Shown piece after piece: positions 27,025 through 37,394 of a DNA stretch of 64,000 bases; the first letter of the stretch is position 1, and each line of letters begins with the position of its first letter. The stretch is taken from contig NZ_CP029480.1 in assembly GCF_003258705.1 (NCBI RefSeq), positions 62,001-126,000 of the forward strand, written 5' to 3'. Origin of the DNA: Arcticibacterium luteifluviistationis (GTDB lineage Bacteria; Bacteroidota; Bacteroidia; Cytophagales; Spirosomataceae). Position numbers and translations under genes: made by a program. A model generated the notes under the pieces. It had not been told where the DNA came from and did no database searches. It saw only the letters and a list, made by a program, of their open reading frames with translations.

Positions 27025-27059
27025 AAGTCCTCATAATCACACGATTATGAGGACTTTTT
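27025..27059 (+). terminator. Original tRNA-Asp terminator, now stranded beyond attR
   Basis: A 14-bp perfect stem (27025-27038 with 27043-27056) with loop ACAC runs into five T residues. Before insertion it would have lain 5 bases after the tRNA 3' end. It has no gene to terminate now, except perhaps for reads across the right end. Confidence 0.8.
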
Positions 27060-27249
27060 CTTTTTAGACAAACTTCCACATTCATTCCTTTACCAGAATA
27101 TATGCTTCGGCAAAAAGTATATATTTTGACTATATAGCAGAGAACATAACAAAGGCTTTTAGAAAGATTCTTGAGTAAAAGTTGAGAAATACAAGGTTCA
27201 CTCCGAATTTTAAGGAAATCCAAAAATACTAAATCATGTACTTCATGGA

Positions 27250-28245
27250 TTAGAGGCTATTACCAACGGCAATAACAACAACACCTAAAACCATAGCGGC
27301 AAGGCCCATATAAAGATAATTACGAGCCTTAGAAGGTGCATTTTTCCATTCGCCCATAACTAAGCCGCTAGTGATTGCAACTGCTACACTCAAAGCATTA
27401 AAAATGGCGTAACCCACTGTACCACCTAACTTACCTAATAAGAAAGCAGAATAAGCAAAAGCCACTCCCGCAATAAAGTTCAACACCGCCATCACCGTAG
27501 CCATAAGGATGTTTTTACCAAAAAAATTGGTGCTAAATTTAATCCACAAATTCTTTTTGCTAAGCTGAATAATGAAATAAGGAATAACAAATAAAGCCCC
27601 TGCCATATATATAATTAACATAATAACGACAGATGCTACCCAAGAAGCATTTCCTTGTACTTCACTTGCTGCAGAAATCACTTCTCCGCCAACGGCGTTG
27701 GCATAACTAAAACCAGTTGCTAATAAGCCACCAATGATAGCAATTATAATTCCAGCAAGTACGTTTTTCGATTTCCCACTAGTATCGTCCTTTTCACGAA
27801 GCATACCAGCTTTTCCGTTAAAAAGCACACCTAGAAGAACAACTAAAATACCCACCAAAATGGTGATAAACACATTATTTTCAGGTAAACCATTTACGCC
27901 AAAAGGAATAAGAGAACCCACCAAAATCACCGTTCCAATGAAAATAGAAAAGCCTAGAGAAAGACCAACATAATTGATAGCCTTGCCCCACATCATTACA
28001 CCTATCCCCCATAATAAACCGCTAATTCCCATGCCCCATAAAACTGTTGAAGGGATGCTTGCAATTATTTCTCCTAGACCATCTACAAAAAGAAAGGCTG
28101 CAAGTGGCGGTACTATGAGCATGTTAATACCGAAAAACAAACCCCATGTATTTGCAAATTCAAAGTCTTTGGTGAATTTTTCAGGTAAGGCATAAAGCCC
28201 GAGTGTTAAACCCGCAAAAAGGGCAAATAGAATTCCTGTTAACAT
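27250..28245 (-). CDS. RhaT-family sugar:H+ symporter
   Basis: The 331-residue protein has about ten membrane helices, starting MLTGILFALFAGLTLGLYALP. The conserved WGLFFGIN, LLWGIGVMMWGKAINYVGLS and ALSVAVAITSGLVMGEW regions are typical of the L-rhamnose:proton symporter family in the drug/metabolite transporter superfamily. It would import a monosaccharide across the inner membrane. No rhamnose catabolic gene is nearby; its place at the end of the galactan locus suggests galactose, anhydrogalactose or another 6-deoxy or anhydro sugar. It is probably co-transcribed with galM, 25 bp upstream. Confidence 0.85.
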   Translation of the reverse strand: MLTGILFALFAGLTLGLYALPEKFTKDFEFANTWGLFFGINMLIVPPLAAFLFVDGLGEIIASIPSTVLWGMGISGLLWGIGVMMWGKAINYVGLSLGFSIFIGTVILVGSLIPFGVNGLPENNVFITILVGILVVLLGVLFNGKAGMLREKDDTSGKSKNVLAGIIIAIIGGLLATGFSYANAVGGEVISAASEVQGNASWVASVVIMLIIYMAGALFVIPYFIIQLSKKNLWIKFSTNFFGKNILMATVMAVLNFIAGVAFAYSAFLLGKLGGTVGYAIFNALSVAVAITSGLVMGEWKNAPSKARNYLYMGLAAMVLGVVVIAVGNSL

Positions 28246-28270
28246 AGTTTTAAAGATTTAGGGTTGGGTA

Positions 28271-29296
28271 TTAAAATGTAAACTTATAGACAGTTTGGCT
28301 TGTGTATTTCTCACCAGCTTTTGTAAAGGTACCTGGTAGTTTATCCTCATTCACTCCGTTTGGACATCTACTGGTTTCGCAGCAGAAAGCTCTCAAACTT
28401 CCATATTGCAAACCATCTTCACGCTTAAGATTATCTGAAGTAAAAAAGCCCGAATAAAGTAACATCCCAGGCTCTGTGGTTAATACTTCAAGCTTTCGTC
28501 CAGAGCTCATATCCTCAAATGATGCTATGGACTCTAGTTTATTTGATTTATCATCAAAAATATAGTACTGAAGAATTCCAGTGTCTGATTTTTCAAAAAC
28601 TTCAGCAAACCTGGTAACTTGACGTAAATCAGTGATATCCTTTTCTAAGCTTTTCATCTTACCAATCGGTGCAAAATCAGCATCCGTTTCCAAAGCATGA
28701 CTTGCCTTAATCATGGCCGTATGATTAGCAATTGTTTCTTTGAAACCATTCAAATTAAAGTACGAATGATTGGTCAATGAAATTGGCGTATCTTGGTCTG
28801 TCTCTCCCTCATAGTTAATCAAAAGAGCATTTTCATTACTTAACTGGAAAGTAACCTTGATATTTAAATTTCCTGGAAATCCATTTTCCCCATCGGGGCT
28901 AAAAAGGTTCATCTCAATTCCATTTTCAACCTCGCCTACTTTCCATAGTTTTTTATCAAAGGAATCTGGACCACCATGCAATTGGTCTGAACCTGCATTG
29001 GCCTTAAGCTTATGCTTTTCACCGTTAAGGGTAAAAGATGAATCTTTGATAATGGAAGCTACTCTACCAACAGTGCATCCAAAATAGGGTGCATTGGCCT
29101 TATATTCCTCCGAAAAATAACCTCCCAGGGTATCAAATCCCGCTACAAGTTCATCTCTACCATCATGCGTTGGTACCGTGATAGATGTAATGGTTGCTCC
29201 ATAATTGGAGATTTTCACCTCCATTCCATTTGCATTTTTGAGTGTAAAAACATGTACCTCCACACCTTTTAGTGTTCCAAAAACATTTTTGACCAT
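28271..29296 (-). CDS. galM: Aldose 1-epimerase (mutarotase)
   Basis: This 341-residue cytoplasmic protein (no signal peptide) carries the GalM motifs NYGATITSITVP near 31-42, CTVGRVASII near 84-93, the catalytic His in LTNHSYFNL near 173-181, and the catalytic Glu in LTTEPGMLLYSG near 290-301. It interconverts alpha and beta anomers of hexoses such as galactose, so that the released sugar can enter dehydrogenases or kinases. It is followed by the RhaT-type transporter. The preceding 299-bp gap (29297-29595) has no gene and may hold a separate promoter. Confidence 0.93.
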   Translation of the reverse strand: MVKNVFGTLKGVEVHVFTLKNANGMEVKISNYGATITSITVPTHDGRDELVAGFDTLGGYFSEEYKANAPYFGCTVGRVASIIKDSSFTLNGEKHKLKANAGSDQLHGGPDSFDKKLWKVGEVENGIEMNLFSPDGENGFPGNLNIKVTFQLSNENALLINYEGETDQDTPISLTNHSYFNLNGFKETIANHTAMIKASHALETDADFAPIGKMKSLEKDITDLRQVTRFAEVFEKSDTGILQYYIFDDKSNKLESIASFEDMSSGRKLEVLTTEPGMLLYSGFFTSDNLKREDGLQYGSLRAFCCETSRCPNGVNEDKLPGTFTKAGEKYTSQTVYKFTF

Positions 29297-29595
29297 CTTA
29301 AATTTAGATTATAGGTTGAATTAGATATAGTGAACTACGTAGCTTAAATTCTCTTTAATTAAACTGGCTTTCACTTTTTCAAGGTCAAGCTCAAAATTCA
29401 CTTCTATATGATCTTTGCAAATTTTCTCTTGATACGTTTTATACTAAAAGAGTAATGCTCGTTTTGCTTTGAAAATGCATTGATAATTGAATAAGAAATA
29501 ATTCCACTTGGAAATCTTTGATAAGCTTTTAGCCTTTATAATAAAAGCTTCATCTGCCTTTAAATTGGAATGTCATTTCAAGCCTATTCAAAGAA

Positions 29596-30690
29596 TTAGC
29601 CCTTAAACTCATACTTTGCCAACTTCTCCCAATCAAACTCAACTCCAACACCCGGCGTATCAGAAGCTATTGCTCTGTAATTTTCTACTACTAAAGGACG
29701 CTTTGTATACTGGTCAATAGGAAAACTGTGTACTTCTAACCAACCACCATTGCTTTGAGATGACACCAAGCTTACATGCAATTCTTGCATGCCATGTGAG
29801 CATACTGGAATGTTGTATTTTCTAGACAACTCGGCCACCGCAAGCCAACCACTCACACCTCCACAATTAGAGGCATCTGGCTGAATGAAAGATAATTTTG
29901 ATTGCTCATAAGCATATTGAAACTCATGAATGGTATGAAGGTTCTCTCCCATGGCAAGCTTTACACCAGTTGCTTCTGAGATTTCGGCAAAGCCCTTATA
30001 ATTATCAGGAATGGTAGGTTCTTCAAACCAAAGAATATCGTATTGCTTAAACGCATTGGCCGCTTCTATAGCCTTTTCAACACTCATAGAGTAATTGGCA
30101 TCCACCATAAAAGTTATAGCAGGACCTATTAACTCGCGAACAGCCTTGATACGCTCTAAGTCCTCTTCAAACTTTTCTCTACCAATTTTAATCTTAACGG
30201 CATTAAATCCACTGGCTAAGTAAGCTCGAATATTGTTCAAAAGCTTTTCCAAGGGAAACATTAAATCGATACCTCCACAATACGCTTTGCAAGAATTATC
30301 GGCTCCACCAGCCATTTTCCATAGGGGTTGGCCTGCCTTTTTACATTTAATATCCCATAAGGCAATGTCTACAGCAGAAATGGCGAAAGATGCAACACCT
30401 CCACGTCCTACATAATGAATATGCCATTCTAAAAAGTCGTAAATGGATGCAACATCATCCCCGTTTTTACCAATGAGTGCTTCCGTAAAATCGTGCTCAA
30501 TCATTGCTTTAATGGCATGGCCACCTTTACCCCCTGTATATGTATAGCCTGTTCCTTCGCTACCATCTTCCAATGTTACGGTGCAGGTGACCAATTCAAA
30601 ATAGAAATGGTCGCCATGTTTGGCATCAGATAACACCTCCGGCAAAGGCACTTCAAAAAGTCTTGTTCTTATGTTTTTTATTTGGCTCAC
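29596..30690 (-). CDS. Enolase-superfamily (MR/MLE) sugar-acid enzyme, possible anhydrogalactonate cycloisomerase
   Basis: The 364-residue protein is complete, with an N-terminal capping domain and a barrel carrying the superfamily residues: AVKIKIGR (K-x-K) near 162-169, metal ligands Asp in MVDANYS near 194-200, Glu in WFEEP near 220 and Glu in MGENLH near 247, and a terminal His in [12 protein letters not shown] near 298-309. The family abstracts the proton alpha to a carboxylate in dehydratases, racemases and cycloisomerases. Next to a GH117-like enzyme, a zinc dehydrogenase and a KduD-like SDR, the best fit is 3,6-anhydro-L-galactonate cycloisomerase, but a sugar-acid dehydratase is equally possible by sequence. 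Confidence 0.85.
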   Translation of the reverse strand: MSQIKNIRTRLFEVPLPEVLSDAKHGDHFYFELVTCTVTLEDGSEGTGYTYTGGKGGHAIKAMIEHDFTEALIGKNGDDVASIYDFLEWHIHYVGRGGVASFAISAVDIALWDIKCKKAGQPLWKMAGGADNSCKAYCGGIDLMFPLEKLLNNIRAYLASGFNAVKIKIGREKFEEDLERIKAVRELIGPAITFMVDANYSMSVEKAIEAANAFKQYDILWFEEPTIPDNYKGFAEISEATGVKLAMGENLHTIHEFQYAYEQSKLSFIQPDASNCGGVSGWLAVAELSRKYNIPVCSHGMQELHVSLVSSQSNGGWLEVHSFPIDQYTKRPLVVENYRAIASDTPGVGVEFDWEKLAKYEFKG

Positions 30691-30708
30691 AGCGTCATTT
30701 TATCATGA

Positions 30709-31479
30709 TTATCTTCCCATCCATCCACCATCTACTAGCATGATACTACCATGCATGTAAGCTGCTGCGTCTGAACACAGAAAAACAGTAGGACCTGCAA
30801 AGTCTTCTGCCTCTCCCCATCTTCCTGCTGGAATTCTGCTTAGTATAGAAGTGGACCTATCAGCATCTTTACGCAATGCTTCTGTATTATCCGTACTGAT
30901 ATAACCTGGAGCAATAGCGTTTACATTTACCCCCTTACTTGCCCATTCGTTGGCAAATGCCATGGTCAGTTGACCAATAGCACCTTTTGATGCCGCATAG
31001 CCAGGAACGGTAATACCACCTTGAAAAGTCAATAAAGAAGCCGTAAAAACTACTTTCCCAGAGCCTCTTGCTACCATTTCCTTACCAATTTCTCTTGTCA
31101 ATATAAATTGAGCATTTTGGTTTACCTCTACCACTTTATCCCACATTTCATCAGGGTGTTCCGCAGCAGGAGTTCTCAAAATTGTTCCAGCATTATTTAT
31201 CAAAATATCTATGACAGGAAAATCTCCTTTTACTTCTTTAATGAAGGCGTAAAGGGCAGTTCTGTCGGAGAAATCACATGCGTAACCTTTAAAGTTTTTA
31301 CCTAAAGCTTTTACTGCTTTTTCTACTTCACTTCCGCTCGTTTCTAAAGTGGCACTAACTCCAATAATATCTGCACCGGCTTCTGCTAATCCTATGGCCA
31401 TGGCTTTACCAATTCCTCTTTTACATCCTGTAACTAATGCTACTTTTCCGTCTAATCTAAACTTATCTAAAATGCTCAT
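30709..31479 (-). CDS. SDR oxidoreductase, KduD-like 3-deoxy-uronate dehydrogenase/reductase
   Basis: The 256-residue classical short-chain dehydrogenase has the cofactor loop TGCKRGIGKAMA near 17-28, NNAG at about 94-97, the catalytic Ser in the FTASLLTFQ region, and YAASK near 157-161. The pattern LDKFRLDGKVALVTG, ILRTPAAEHPDEMWDKVVEVN and the ending MLVDGGW closely follow KduD (2-dehydro-3-deoxy-D-gluconate 5-dehydrogenase). In the 3,6-anhydro-L-galactose route a KduD-like reductase makes 2-keto-3-deoxygluconate from the 2,5-diketo intermediate, which fits here. It lies 18 bp before the MR/MLE gene in the same operon. Confidence 0.88.
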   Translation of the reverse strand: MSILDKFRLDGKVALVTGCKRGIGKAMAIGLAEAGADIIGVSATLETSGSEVEKAVKALGKNFKGYACDFSDRTALYAFIKEVKGDFPVIDILINNAGTILRTPAAEHPDEMWDKVVEVNQNAQFILTREIGKEMVARGSGKVVFTASLLTFQGGITVPGYAASKGAIGQLTMAFANEWASKGVNVNAIAPGYISTDNTEALRKDADRSTSILSRIPAGRWGEAEDFAGPTVFLCSDAAAYMHGSIMLVDGGWMGR

Positions 31480-31530
31480 ATTCCTTGTTTCTTTTATTAT
31501 TTAACCACCAAGTTGCACTGAGTTTCTTTT

Positions 31531-32547
31531 TTAGTTCTGGCAATCTAGTAGGACTTTCATTCCGTTAGGATTTAGGTCGTTTTGCTCGAAGGCGTTTTGA
31601 ATTTTAGTTAATGGCTGAACGTCCGTTATCAACTCCTCAAAAGGCAATTCGTTTTTGGTTACCAAATCAATGGCTTTTTCGTAATCTTCTGGCTCATAAA
31701 CTCTTGCTCCTATCAATTTCAATTCCTTCCAAAAGAACTTAAATAAACTAACTGGTTTAGGCTCTCCGTGGATAGCCACCATCACTATTCGTCCTCTGAT
31801 TCCTGCCACTTCCGTCATAATATCTAAAGCTGGCTGCACACCTGCTACTTCAAAAACGACATCTGCCAGCTTCCCATCTGTTTTTCCTTCAACGTAAGAT
31901 ACCAAGTCGGTATCTATTGGTGAAACCACGTCAAAACCCCAGCTTTTAGCCATGGCTATTCTCACTGGATTTACTTCAGAGATAATAACTTGTGCACCAT
32001 AACTTTTGGCTACAAAAGCCACTAACATTCCAATAGGCCCTCCACCAAGTACCACAGCGGTTTCCCCTTCTTTTAACTCAGAAAGTCTCACATCATGACA
32101 TGCAACCCCCAAAGGTTCTATCAATGCTGCCAGTTTCAAATCTGTACTTGCTTTTAACTTATGAATTGTAAACGCCGGCACATTCCAATATTGCTGCATT
32201 GCACCAGGACTGTCAATGCCAATAAACTTCAAGTTTTTACAGATATGGCTAATCCCTTTATCTGACGGTAACTCACCTCTATTATCTAAAGGACGAACCA
32301 CTACTTTATCACCGACTTGCACGTTTGTCACGCCTGCTCCTACCGCAGAAATCTCTCCTGACATTTCATGTCCAATGGTTTGTGGCATAGCCACTCGCTT
32401 ATCCATCATACCGTGGTAAATATGTACGTCTGTTCCACAGATTCCACAGTATGCTACTTTTATTTGAACCTCACCTGAGGCAGGCTGTTCTATTGCTTTT
32501 TCGCCAACAGTGAAGGTTTTGTTTCCTTCGTATTTTGTTACAATCAT
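31531..32547 (-). CDS. Zinc-dependent medium-chain sugar(-acid) dehydrogenase
   Basis: The 338-residue MDR protein has the catalytic zinc ligands in CGICGTDVHIYHG near 35-47 and GHEMSGEISAVG near 61-72, and the Rossmann motif VVLGGGPIGMLVAFVAK near 164-180. The structural zinc loop is reduced, with no four-Cys cluster. It resembles threonine/sorbitol and L-idonate-type dehydrogenases. In the locus it could oxidise 2-keto-3-deoxy-L-galactonate at C5, the step between the MR/MLE enzyme and the SDR. That assignment is from context only. It follows the GH117-like gene by 15 bp. Confidence 0.85.
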   Translation of the reverse strand: MIVTKYEGNKTFTVGEKAIEQPASGEVQIKVAYCGICGTDVHIYHGMMDKRVAMPQTIGHEMSGEISAVGAGVTNVQVGDKVVVRPLDNRGELPSDKGISHICKNLKFIGIDSPGAMQQYWNVPAFTIHKLKASTDLKLAALIEPLGVACHDVRLSELKEGETAVVLGGGPIGMLVAFVAKSYGAQVIISEVNPVRIAMAKSWGFDVVSPIDTDLVSYVEGKTDGKLADVVFEVAGVQPALDIMTEVAGIRGRIVMVAIHGEPKPVSLFKFFWKELKLIGARVYEPEDYEKAIDLVTKNELPFEELITDVQPLTKIQNAFEQNDLNPNGMKVLLDCQN

Positions 32548-32562
32548 TTTTGTTTTGACTTT

Positions 32563-33762
32563 TTAATTCCTATTAGGTTTCCTTGAATCAAACCTTAAAA
32601 TACTTTGCTCGTGCCAATTGTTATATACATGCGTGAGCCCCCATTTCATGATAGCCACCGGGTCCTCATCTGAAGTTAATTCACGATTCAATCCAATGGC
32701 ATGTGGAGCACCCTTGATTGCTCCCATAATTTCAAAGTTTATTCCATCTGGAGACCATTGTATTGTGTTGCGTTCCGGGCCATCTGTTGTAATTAATGAA
32801 GCTATGCCTTCCTTATAAGGCCACACACATATCTCATGACCGCTGTTACTTATTGGGTTATAAAGCGACTTGGTATAAGGCCCTAAAGGATTATCGGCTA
32901 TTGCAACTCCATGTCGAATTTGTCGACCACCAAAGGTAATTTCTTCGCCCATTTGCTCTCCTTTATAATATAAATAGAACTTACCTTTAAAAGGAATAAT
33001 ACAAGGGTCATGCACTTTATGGCTATCAAAATCACCCTTCTTTTTTACCATAAATCTATCATCGCTATCTCCTTCCCATTCTCCATTATCAGCTGGTTTC
33101 AAGACCGGTTCCGGTGTTTTAGCCCATGGTCCATTCGGGGAGGAAGACCAAGCCATACCTACCGTATTTTGTACCCTTTTGTAGTAGGGATGTTTCACTG
33201 TTTGGTAACATAAGTAGTACTTACCTTCATGGTACATTATTTCTACAGTAAAAACAGAGCGGTCGTCATATGCACCTGGCTCACCTCTTTTTACAGCTAT
33301 ACCTTCTTCTTTCCATGTCCATCCGTCCGTTGAAGTAGCATACCAAATATCACAACGGTCCCAAGGGAATACTTTACCGTTAATTACATCAGCTTCAAAA
33401 CCCGTAGTTTCTCCCGTACTCTTAGAGTACCATACGTAATACTTTTCGCCTACTTTAATTACCGCACTTGGGTCTCTTCTTACTACCCCTGGCTCATAAG
33501 CTAAATCTCCTAGCAAGGGCTTGTGCTCTCCAAACTCAATATACCATTCATTCCCAATATCTGGCCATTGCAGGGCTCGTAAGGTAGCAGCACTTAAATG
33601 ATCGGTATTGGTAATTCCAAGCTTATCCGCAGTCTCTTGACTAACATGAGGTTCTTTTGCTTTTTCTGGAACAGTAGTACATTGAGAAAAACTAAATGCA
33701 GCTAAAAGTACAAATACAACAAACTGTGTATTTATACGAATTTTCTTTAGGGATTGAATCAT
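32563..33762 (-). CDS. Secreted lipoprotein glycoside hydrolase, GH117-like (neoagarobiose hydrolase type)
   Basis: The 399-residue protein begins with a lipoprotein signal ending in LAAFSFSQC, so the mature form is anchored to a membrane by Cys 29. The body is a five-bladed propeller with RRDPSAVIKVGEKYYVWYSK near 75-95, SVFTVEIMYHEGKYYLCYQT near 150-170, HDPCIIPFKGKFYLYYKGE near 232-250, and NSGHEICVW then TTDGPERNTIQWSPDGINFE near 287-325. The SGHE segment and the following block are as in GH117, whose members release 3,6-anhydro-L-galactose from neoagarobiose using an unusual His acid. Distant GH43 families share the fold but not these blocks. It is the key clue to an agar- or porphyran-type substrate. 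Confidence 0.8.
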   Translation of the reverse strand: MIQSLKKIRINTQFVVFVLLAAFSFSQCTTVPEKAKEPHVSQETADKLGITNTDHLSAATLRALQWPDIGNEWYIEFGEHKPLLGDLAYEPGVVRRDPSAVIKVGEKYYVWYSKSTGETTGFEADVINGKVFPWDRCDIWYATSTDGWTWKEEGIAVKRGEPGAYDDRSVFTVEIMYHEGKYYLCYQTVKHPYYKRVQNTVGMAWSSSPNGPWAKTPEPVLKPADNGEWEGDSDDRFMVKKKGDFDSHKVHDPCIIPFKGKFYLYYKGEQMGEEITFGGRQIRHGVAIADNPLGPYTKSLYNPISNSGHEICVWPYKEGIASLITTDGPERNTIQWSPDGINFEIMGAIKGAPHAIGLNRELTSDEDPVAIMKWGLTHVYNNWHEQSILRFDSRKPNRN

Positions 33763-33938
33763 TTAAATAGGGTAATAATAATTAAGTCAATTGCTTACTT
33801 CAATAATAAAACACAGTCAAATTAAGCAAATACGACTCGCTTCTCCATGAAATCCTACTTGTCAAAAACTGAACAATGGTTTAAAATCTTACTTTAAAAT
33901 GAGTTTTATCTTGAAAAAGCATTGAAATCGGAAAACGA

Positions 33939-36900
33939 CTATTTGAAACAGAAGACCTGAGTACCTTTATTGTTATTAGCCACAAATACGGATGATTTAC
34001 TTCCAGTATTCAAAAGAGCCAACGCCCTTACATCATTGCTAGCCCAAAAGCCGTGCGTCTTATTTGGTATATAGCTATAAGTCCCGTTTTCACTCCCCTT
34101 AAGAAAATAACCATTGCCAGCATCTGCTCGGGTGGTTTCGTTTTCATAGGTATAATTATTCCCTGCCATCAGCAAATCTTTTTGACCGTCGCCATCAAAA
34201 TCTTCAAAAAGAATGCTGTTGATTGGTGCTGTTTGTAAAGCAGGAATAAATGGCTCGAAAACGTAATTACCCTTTTCATTTTTAAATATTCCACTTCTAA
34301 ATTCAACCGCCGAAAGTTTGGAAGCACTTTTATATCCTGAACCAAGTAGCGATTTCATATCATGCTCCGCAAACTCTTTGAAAGTCCGTACTCTATCTCC
34401 CCAACTTGGTATCTGCTGAATGATGTTCACTCTGCCTCTAACTGGGACTTCTTTACCCTTATAGAAAGTAGAATAAATGGGGTCTATAACTCCATTGTCG
34501 TCAAAGTCATTATGATAGACACTAAATGGAGTTTTTGTGTTTGCCTTATAATTAGAATTAAGACCTCGATTACCAGCTATAATATCGATATCACCATCAT
34601 TGTCTATATCATCCAAAGCTAGCTCATTCCACCAGCCAATAGTATTTTGAAGTGATTTGTACTTATTACTCCTTATTAATTGTGAGCCGTTATTTTCAAA
34701 TACCTCAATACCCATAAATTCGCCACATAATAATAAATCAATATTTCCATCTTTATTAAAATCTACCCATTCGGCATCGGAAATCATTCCAATCTTATTA
34801 AGCTCTGGAGCTATAGAATAAGCCATGTCGTCAAAGTACTGGCCATTATTAATCAGTAAAAAATGTGTTGGACTTAGTGGATAATAACCTGGGATGGCTC
34901 TACACGCAATAAACAAATCTTTATCTCCATCGTTTTCAAAGTCAATAACTTTCACGGTAGTACATAGCCCAGAAATCTTAGGAAGGCGATCGTAATCTCT
35001 ATAGTAGCTCCCCTTGCCGTCATTCATGTATAATCGAGGGAGGTTGGCGAAGCTTCCGCCTTCCAATTCACTTGAACCCGTTAAAACAATGAGATCCAAA
35101 TCTGCATCATTATCGACGTCAAAGAATGCGGCATCGGTATCTTCTGACTCTCTATCAGACACAAATTCTGGTTGATCTAACAGCAAATATCCACCATCCC
35201 GCTTTCCTAAATAAAGTTCTCCGGGTTGATTAGCAGCACCTCCAATATAGAAGTCATCTATTCCATCTTTGTTAATATCTGCCACAGCTAAAGCAGGACC
35301 TTCTTGGGAAAATCTTTGCGGAGCTAAGGTTTGCATTTTAAAATCGTCAAACAAAGTCTCCTTATGTACAAATGGAACGGATAGTTCTTCTTTAAAAACC
35401 ATTGGCGAGGTATTCTCTGCCAACAGAAAAACACCAGACGGATTATACTTCACTTCGGTTACTGCATTCACTTCAATTTCACCAAGCTCTTGCACTTTTC
35501 CATCAGACCAAACAACTTCGCCTCTTTCCACGACGGCGTCTTTTGCTAAGCCAAAATGTAACACCTGAGAAACGGCGGATAAGAAACCTCGAGTTGTCAC
35601 CAATTGTCTAGTTAAAATCTGACCGTTTTTTAAATACAATTTAACCGTTGCACCAATTCCCCATTTGTTAGTCTCTGAACCCTTTAACTTAAATTTTACA
35701 TAATTTCCTTTGTTGTTTTCAATGGAAAGGTTCTTAAGCAAAGTCATTTTATCATTAAGATTACTCACTATTAATTCTAGATCACCATCATTATCCAAAT
35801 CTGCATAAGCGGCTCCATTAGAAAACGCTGCACTTTCTTTTACCCATGAGGTAGAAACGTCTTTAAAGGTTAAATCGCCATTATTTTTATAGATGTAGTT
35901 TGTTAGCTTTTGTTGTGGAAGTTTCTTTGTAAATTCTAAAAAATCTTCGCCGGTAGGTTTTCTACCCCTTCTTCGTAATTCTTGGAGAATTTCATTGTTG
36001 ATATCTCTATCTATCACATCACGAAAAACGCCATTGGTTACATATATATCATTAAATCCATCTAAGTCATAATCCGCAAAAAGGCATGACCAACTCCAAT
36101 CTGTATTTGCCACTCCGGCCATATTTGCTATTTCACTAAATGTTCCATTTCCGTTATTGAGATGAAGCATATTATGCATGTATTGATGATGATAATCCTT
36201 CTTCACCATCAATTCAAACAAGTGTTGAGATGTCATTCCCATGGTAGTTTTAGCCCTTACATGATCTTCTGGATTCATATCTAAAGTCATGATATCCAAA
36301 TCACCATCATTATTTATATCGCCAATATCTGCCCCCATGCTATTAAAGGACATGTGTTTAATGGTCTCATTTCTACTGTCTTTGAAGGTTCCATCTTGCT
36401 GATTGATGTAAACAAAATCTGGTACGCGGAAGTCATTACAGACATAGATATCTGGCCATGAGTCTCCATTTAGATCCCCTACTTGCGGACTTAATCCAAA
36501 GCCAATATCTGCTTTAATTCCTGCAGAAAGGCTGACATCATTAAAAAAGCCTTTGCCATTATTATTATAGAGCTTATCGCTTCCTTTAAGTGCTAAGGTT
36601 TTTGGGTCTGTGGCTACTTTTTCTAGATCAATTACATTTGTGGATTTATCCTCAAAGTCTGGTGTGTTGCTTAAATAAACATCTAAGTCTCCGTCTCTAT
36701 CGTAGTCGAAGAACGTAGCTGCGACTCCCCTATTTGCATCGTCTAGGCCATACATTTTGGCCTGCTCTGTGAAAGTCACAAAGCTTTCGCCTTCAGCAAT
36801 GCCATTATTGATAAATAACATGTTTGCAAATCCATCGTTTTCATCAATCCAACCTCCACGCGTGATGTAGATATCTAACCAGCCGTCGTTATTAATATCG

Positions 36901-37250
36901 GCTACGGCCGCACCCACATCAAACCCTGCCCGTTTCTTTATTCCTGCCAAACTGGTAACATCCTCAAATTTCAAATCGCCCAAATTTCGATATAATTTGG
37001 ACTCGTTAGAATTAGACACCATAAAGACATCTTCCAGGCCATCATTATCAAAATCTGCCACGGCAAGCCCACCTCCTATATACATATACATGTATTTGAA
37101 GTAGTTGACCTTATCTGTTTCGTCTATCACATTTATAAAATCTAGACCTGATAAATCAGAATCTATGATCTCAAAAATCTCATCGTCTGATGACGAAGAG
37201 CTGCATGAGAATAGAACAAATGCCAGTAGAGTCAATAGGTACTTAGACAT
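33939..37250 (-). CDS. Large VCBS/FG-GAP repeat and ASPIC/UnbV lipoprotein
   Basis: The 1103-residue protein has lipoprotein signal LLTLLAFVLFSC, then many calcium-binding FG-GAP/VCBS repeats of form DxDxDGxxD (for example ADFDNDGLEDVF, ADINNDGWLDIY, GDLNGDSWPDIY, VDFNKDGNIDLL). These build two beta propellers at about residues 50-510 and 660-1050, separated by an ASPIC/UnbV domain near 520-600 (NKWGIGATVKLYL, WSDGKVQELG). Such proteins are common in Bacteroidota polysaccharide loci and are thought to bind or present carbohydrate at the surface; no catalytic motif is visible. It lies between susD and the GH117-like gene in the same direction. Confidence 0.88.
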   Translation of the reverse strand: MSKYLLTLLAFVLFSCSSSSSDDEIFEIIDSDLSGLDFINVIDETDKVNYFKYMYMYIGGGLAVADFDNDGLEDVFMVSNSNESKLYRNLGDLKFEDVTSLAGIKKRAGFDVGAAVADINNDGWLDIYITRGGWIDENDGFANMLFINNGIAEGESFVTFTEQAKMYGLDDANRGVAATFFDYDRDGDLDVYLSNTPDFEDKSTNVIDLEKVATDPKTLALKGSDKLYNNNGKGFFNDVSLSAGIKADIGFGLSPQVGDLNGDSWPDIYVCNDFRVPDFVYINQQDGTFKDSRNETIKHMSFNSMGADIGDINNDGDLDIMTLDMNPEDHVRAKTTMGMTSQHLFELMVKKDYHHQYMHNMLHLNNGNGTFSEIANMAGVANTDWSWSCLFADYDLDGFNDIYVTNGVFRDVIDRDINNEILQELRRRGRKPTGEDFLEFTKKLPQQKLTNYIYKNNGDLTFKDVSTSWVKESAAFSNGAAYADLDNDGDLELIVSNLNDKMTLLKNLSIENNKGNYVKFKLKGSETNKWGIGATVKLYLKNGQILTRQLVTTRGFLSAVSQVLHFGLAKDAVVERGEVVWSDGKVQELGEIEVNAVTEVKYNPSGVFLLAENTSPMVFKEELSVPFVHKETLFDDFKMQTLAPQRFSQEGPALAVADINKDGIDDFYIGGAANQPGELYLGKRDGGYLLLDQPEFVSDRESEDTDAAFFDVDNDADLDLIVLTGSSELEGGSFANLPRLYMNDGKGSYYRDYDRLPKISGLCTTVKVIDFENDGDKDLFIACRAIPGYYPLSPTHFLLINNGQYFDDMAYSIAPELNKIGMISDAEWVDFNKDGNIDLLLCGEFMGIEVFENNGSQLIRSNKYKSLQNTIGWWNELALDDIDNDGDIDIIAGNRGLNSNYKANTKTPFSVYHNDFDDNGVIDPIYSTFYKGKEVPVRGRVNIIQQIPSWGDRVRTFKEFAEHDMKSLLGSGYKSASKLSAVEFRSGIFKNEKGNYVFEPFIPALQTAPINSILFEDFDGDGQKDLLMAGNNYTYENETTRADAGNGYFLKGSENGTYSYIPNKTHGFWASNDVRALALLNTGSKSSVFVANNNKGTQVFCFK

Positions 37251-37394
37251 GGAAAAACAATTACAGGTTTATTCAAGAAAGATACAAAATTGAATTTAAG
37301 AGCGAGCCATTAAAAGGTTGAGCTTATAAAAAAGCGACAGCCCAAATATAATTTGAAACTGCCGCCCTAGGCCAACCATAACCTTAGTATAAAA

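Noticed and set aside
27023-27223. 66-codon minus-strand frame beyond attR
   Set aside because: It overlaps the stranded tRNA terminator and has no protein-like features.
32563-33762. Ordinary GH43 arabinosidase/xylosidase
   Set aside because: The propeller fold is shared, but the SGHE and TTDGPERNTIQWSPDG blocks fit GH117 and the neighbouring genes fit galactan use.
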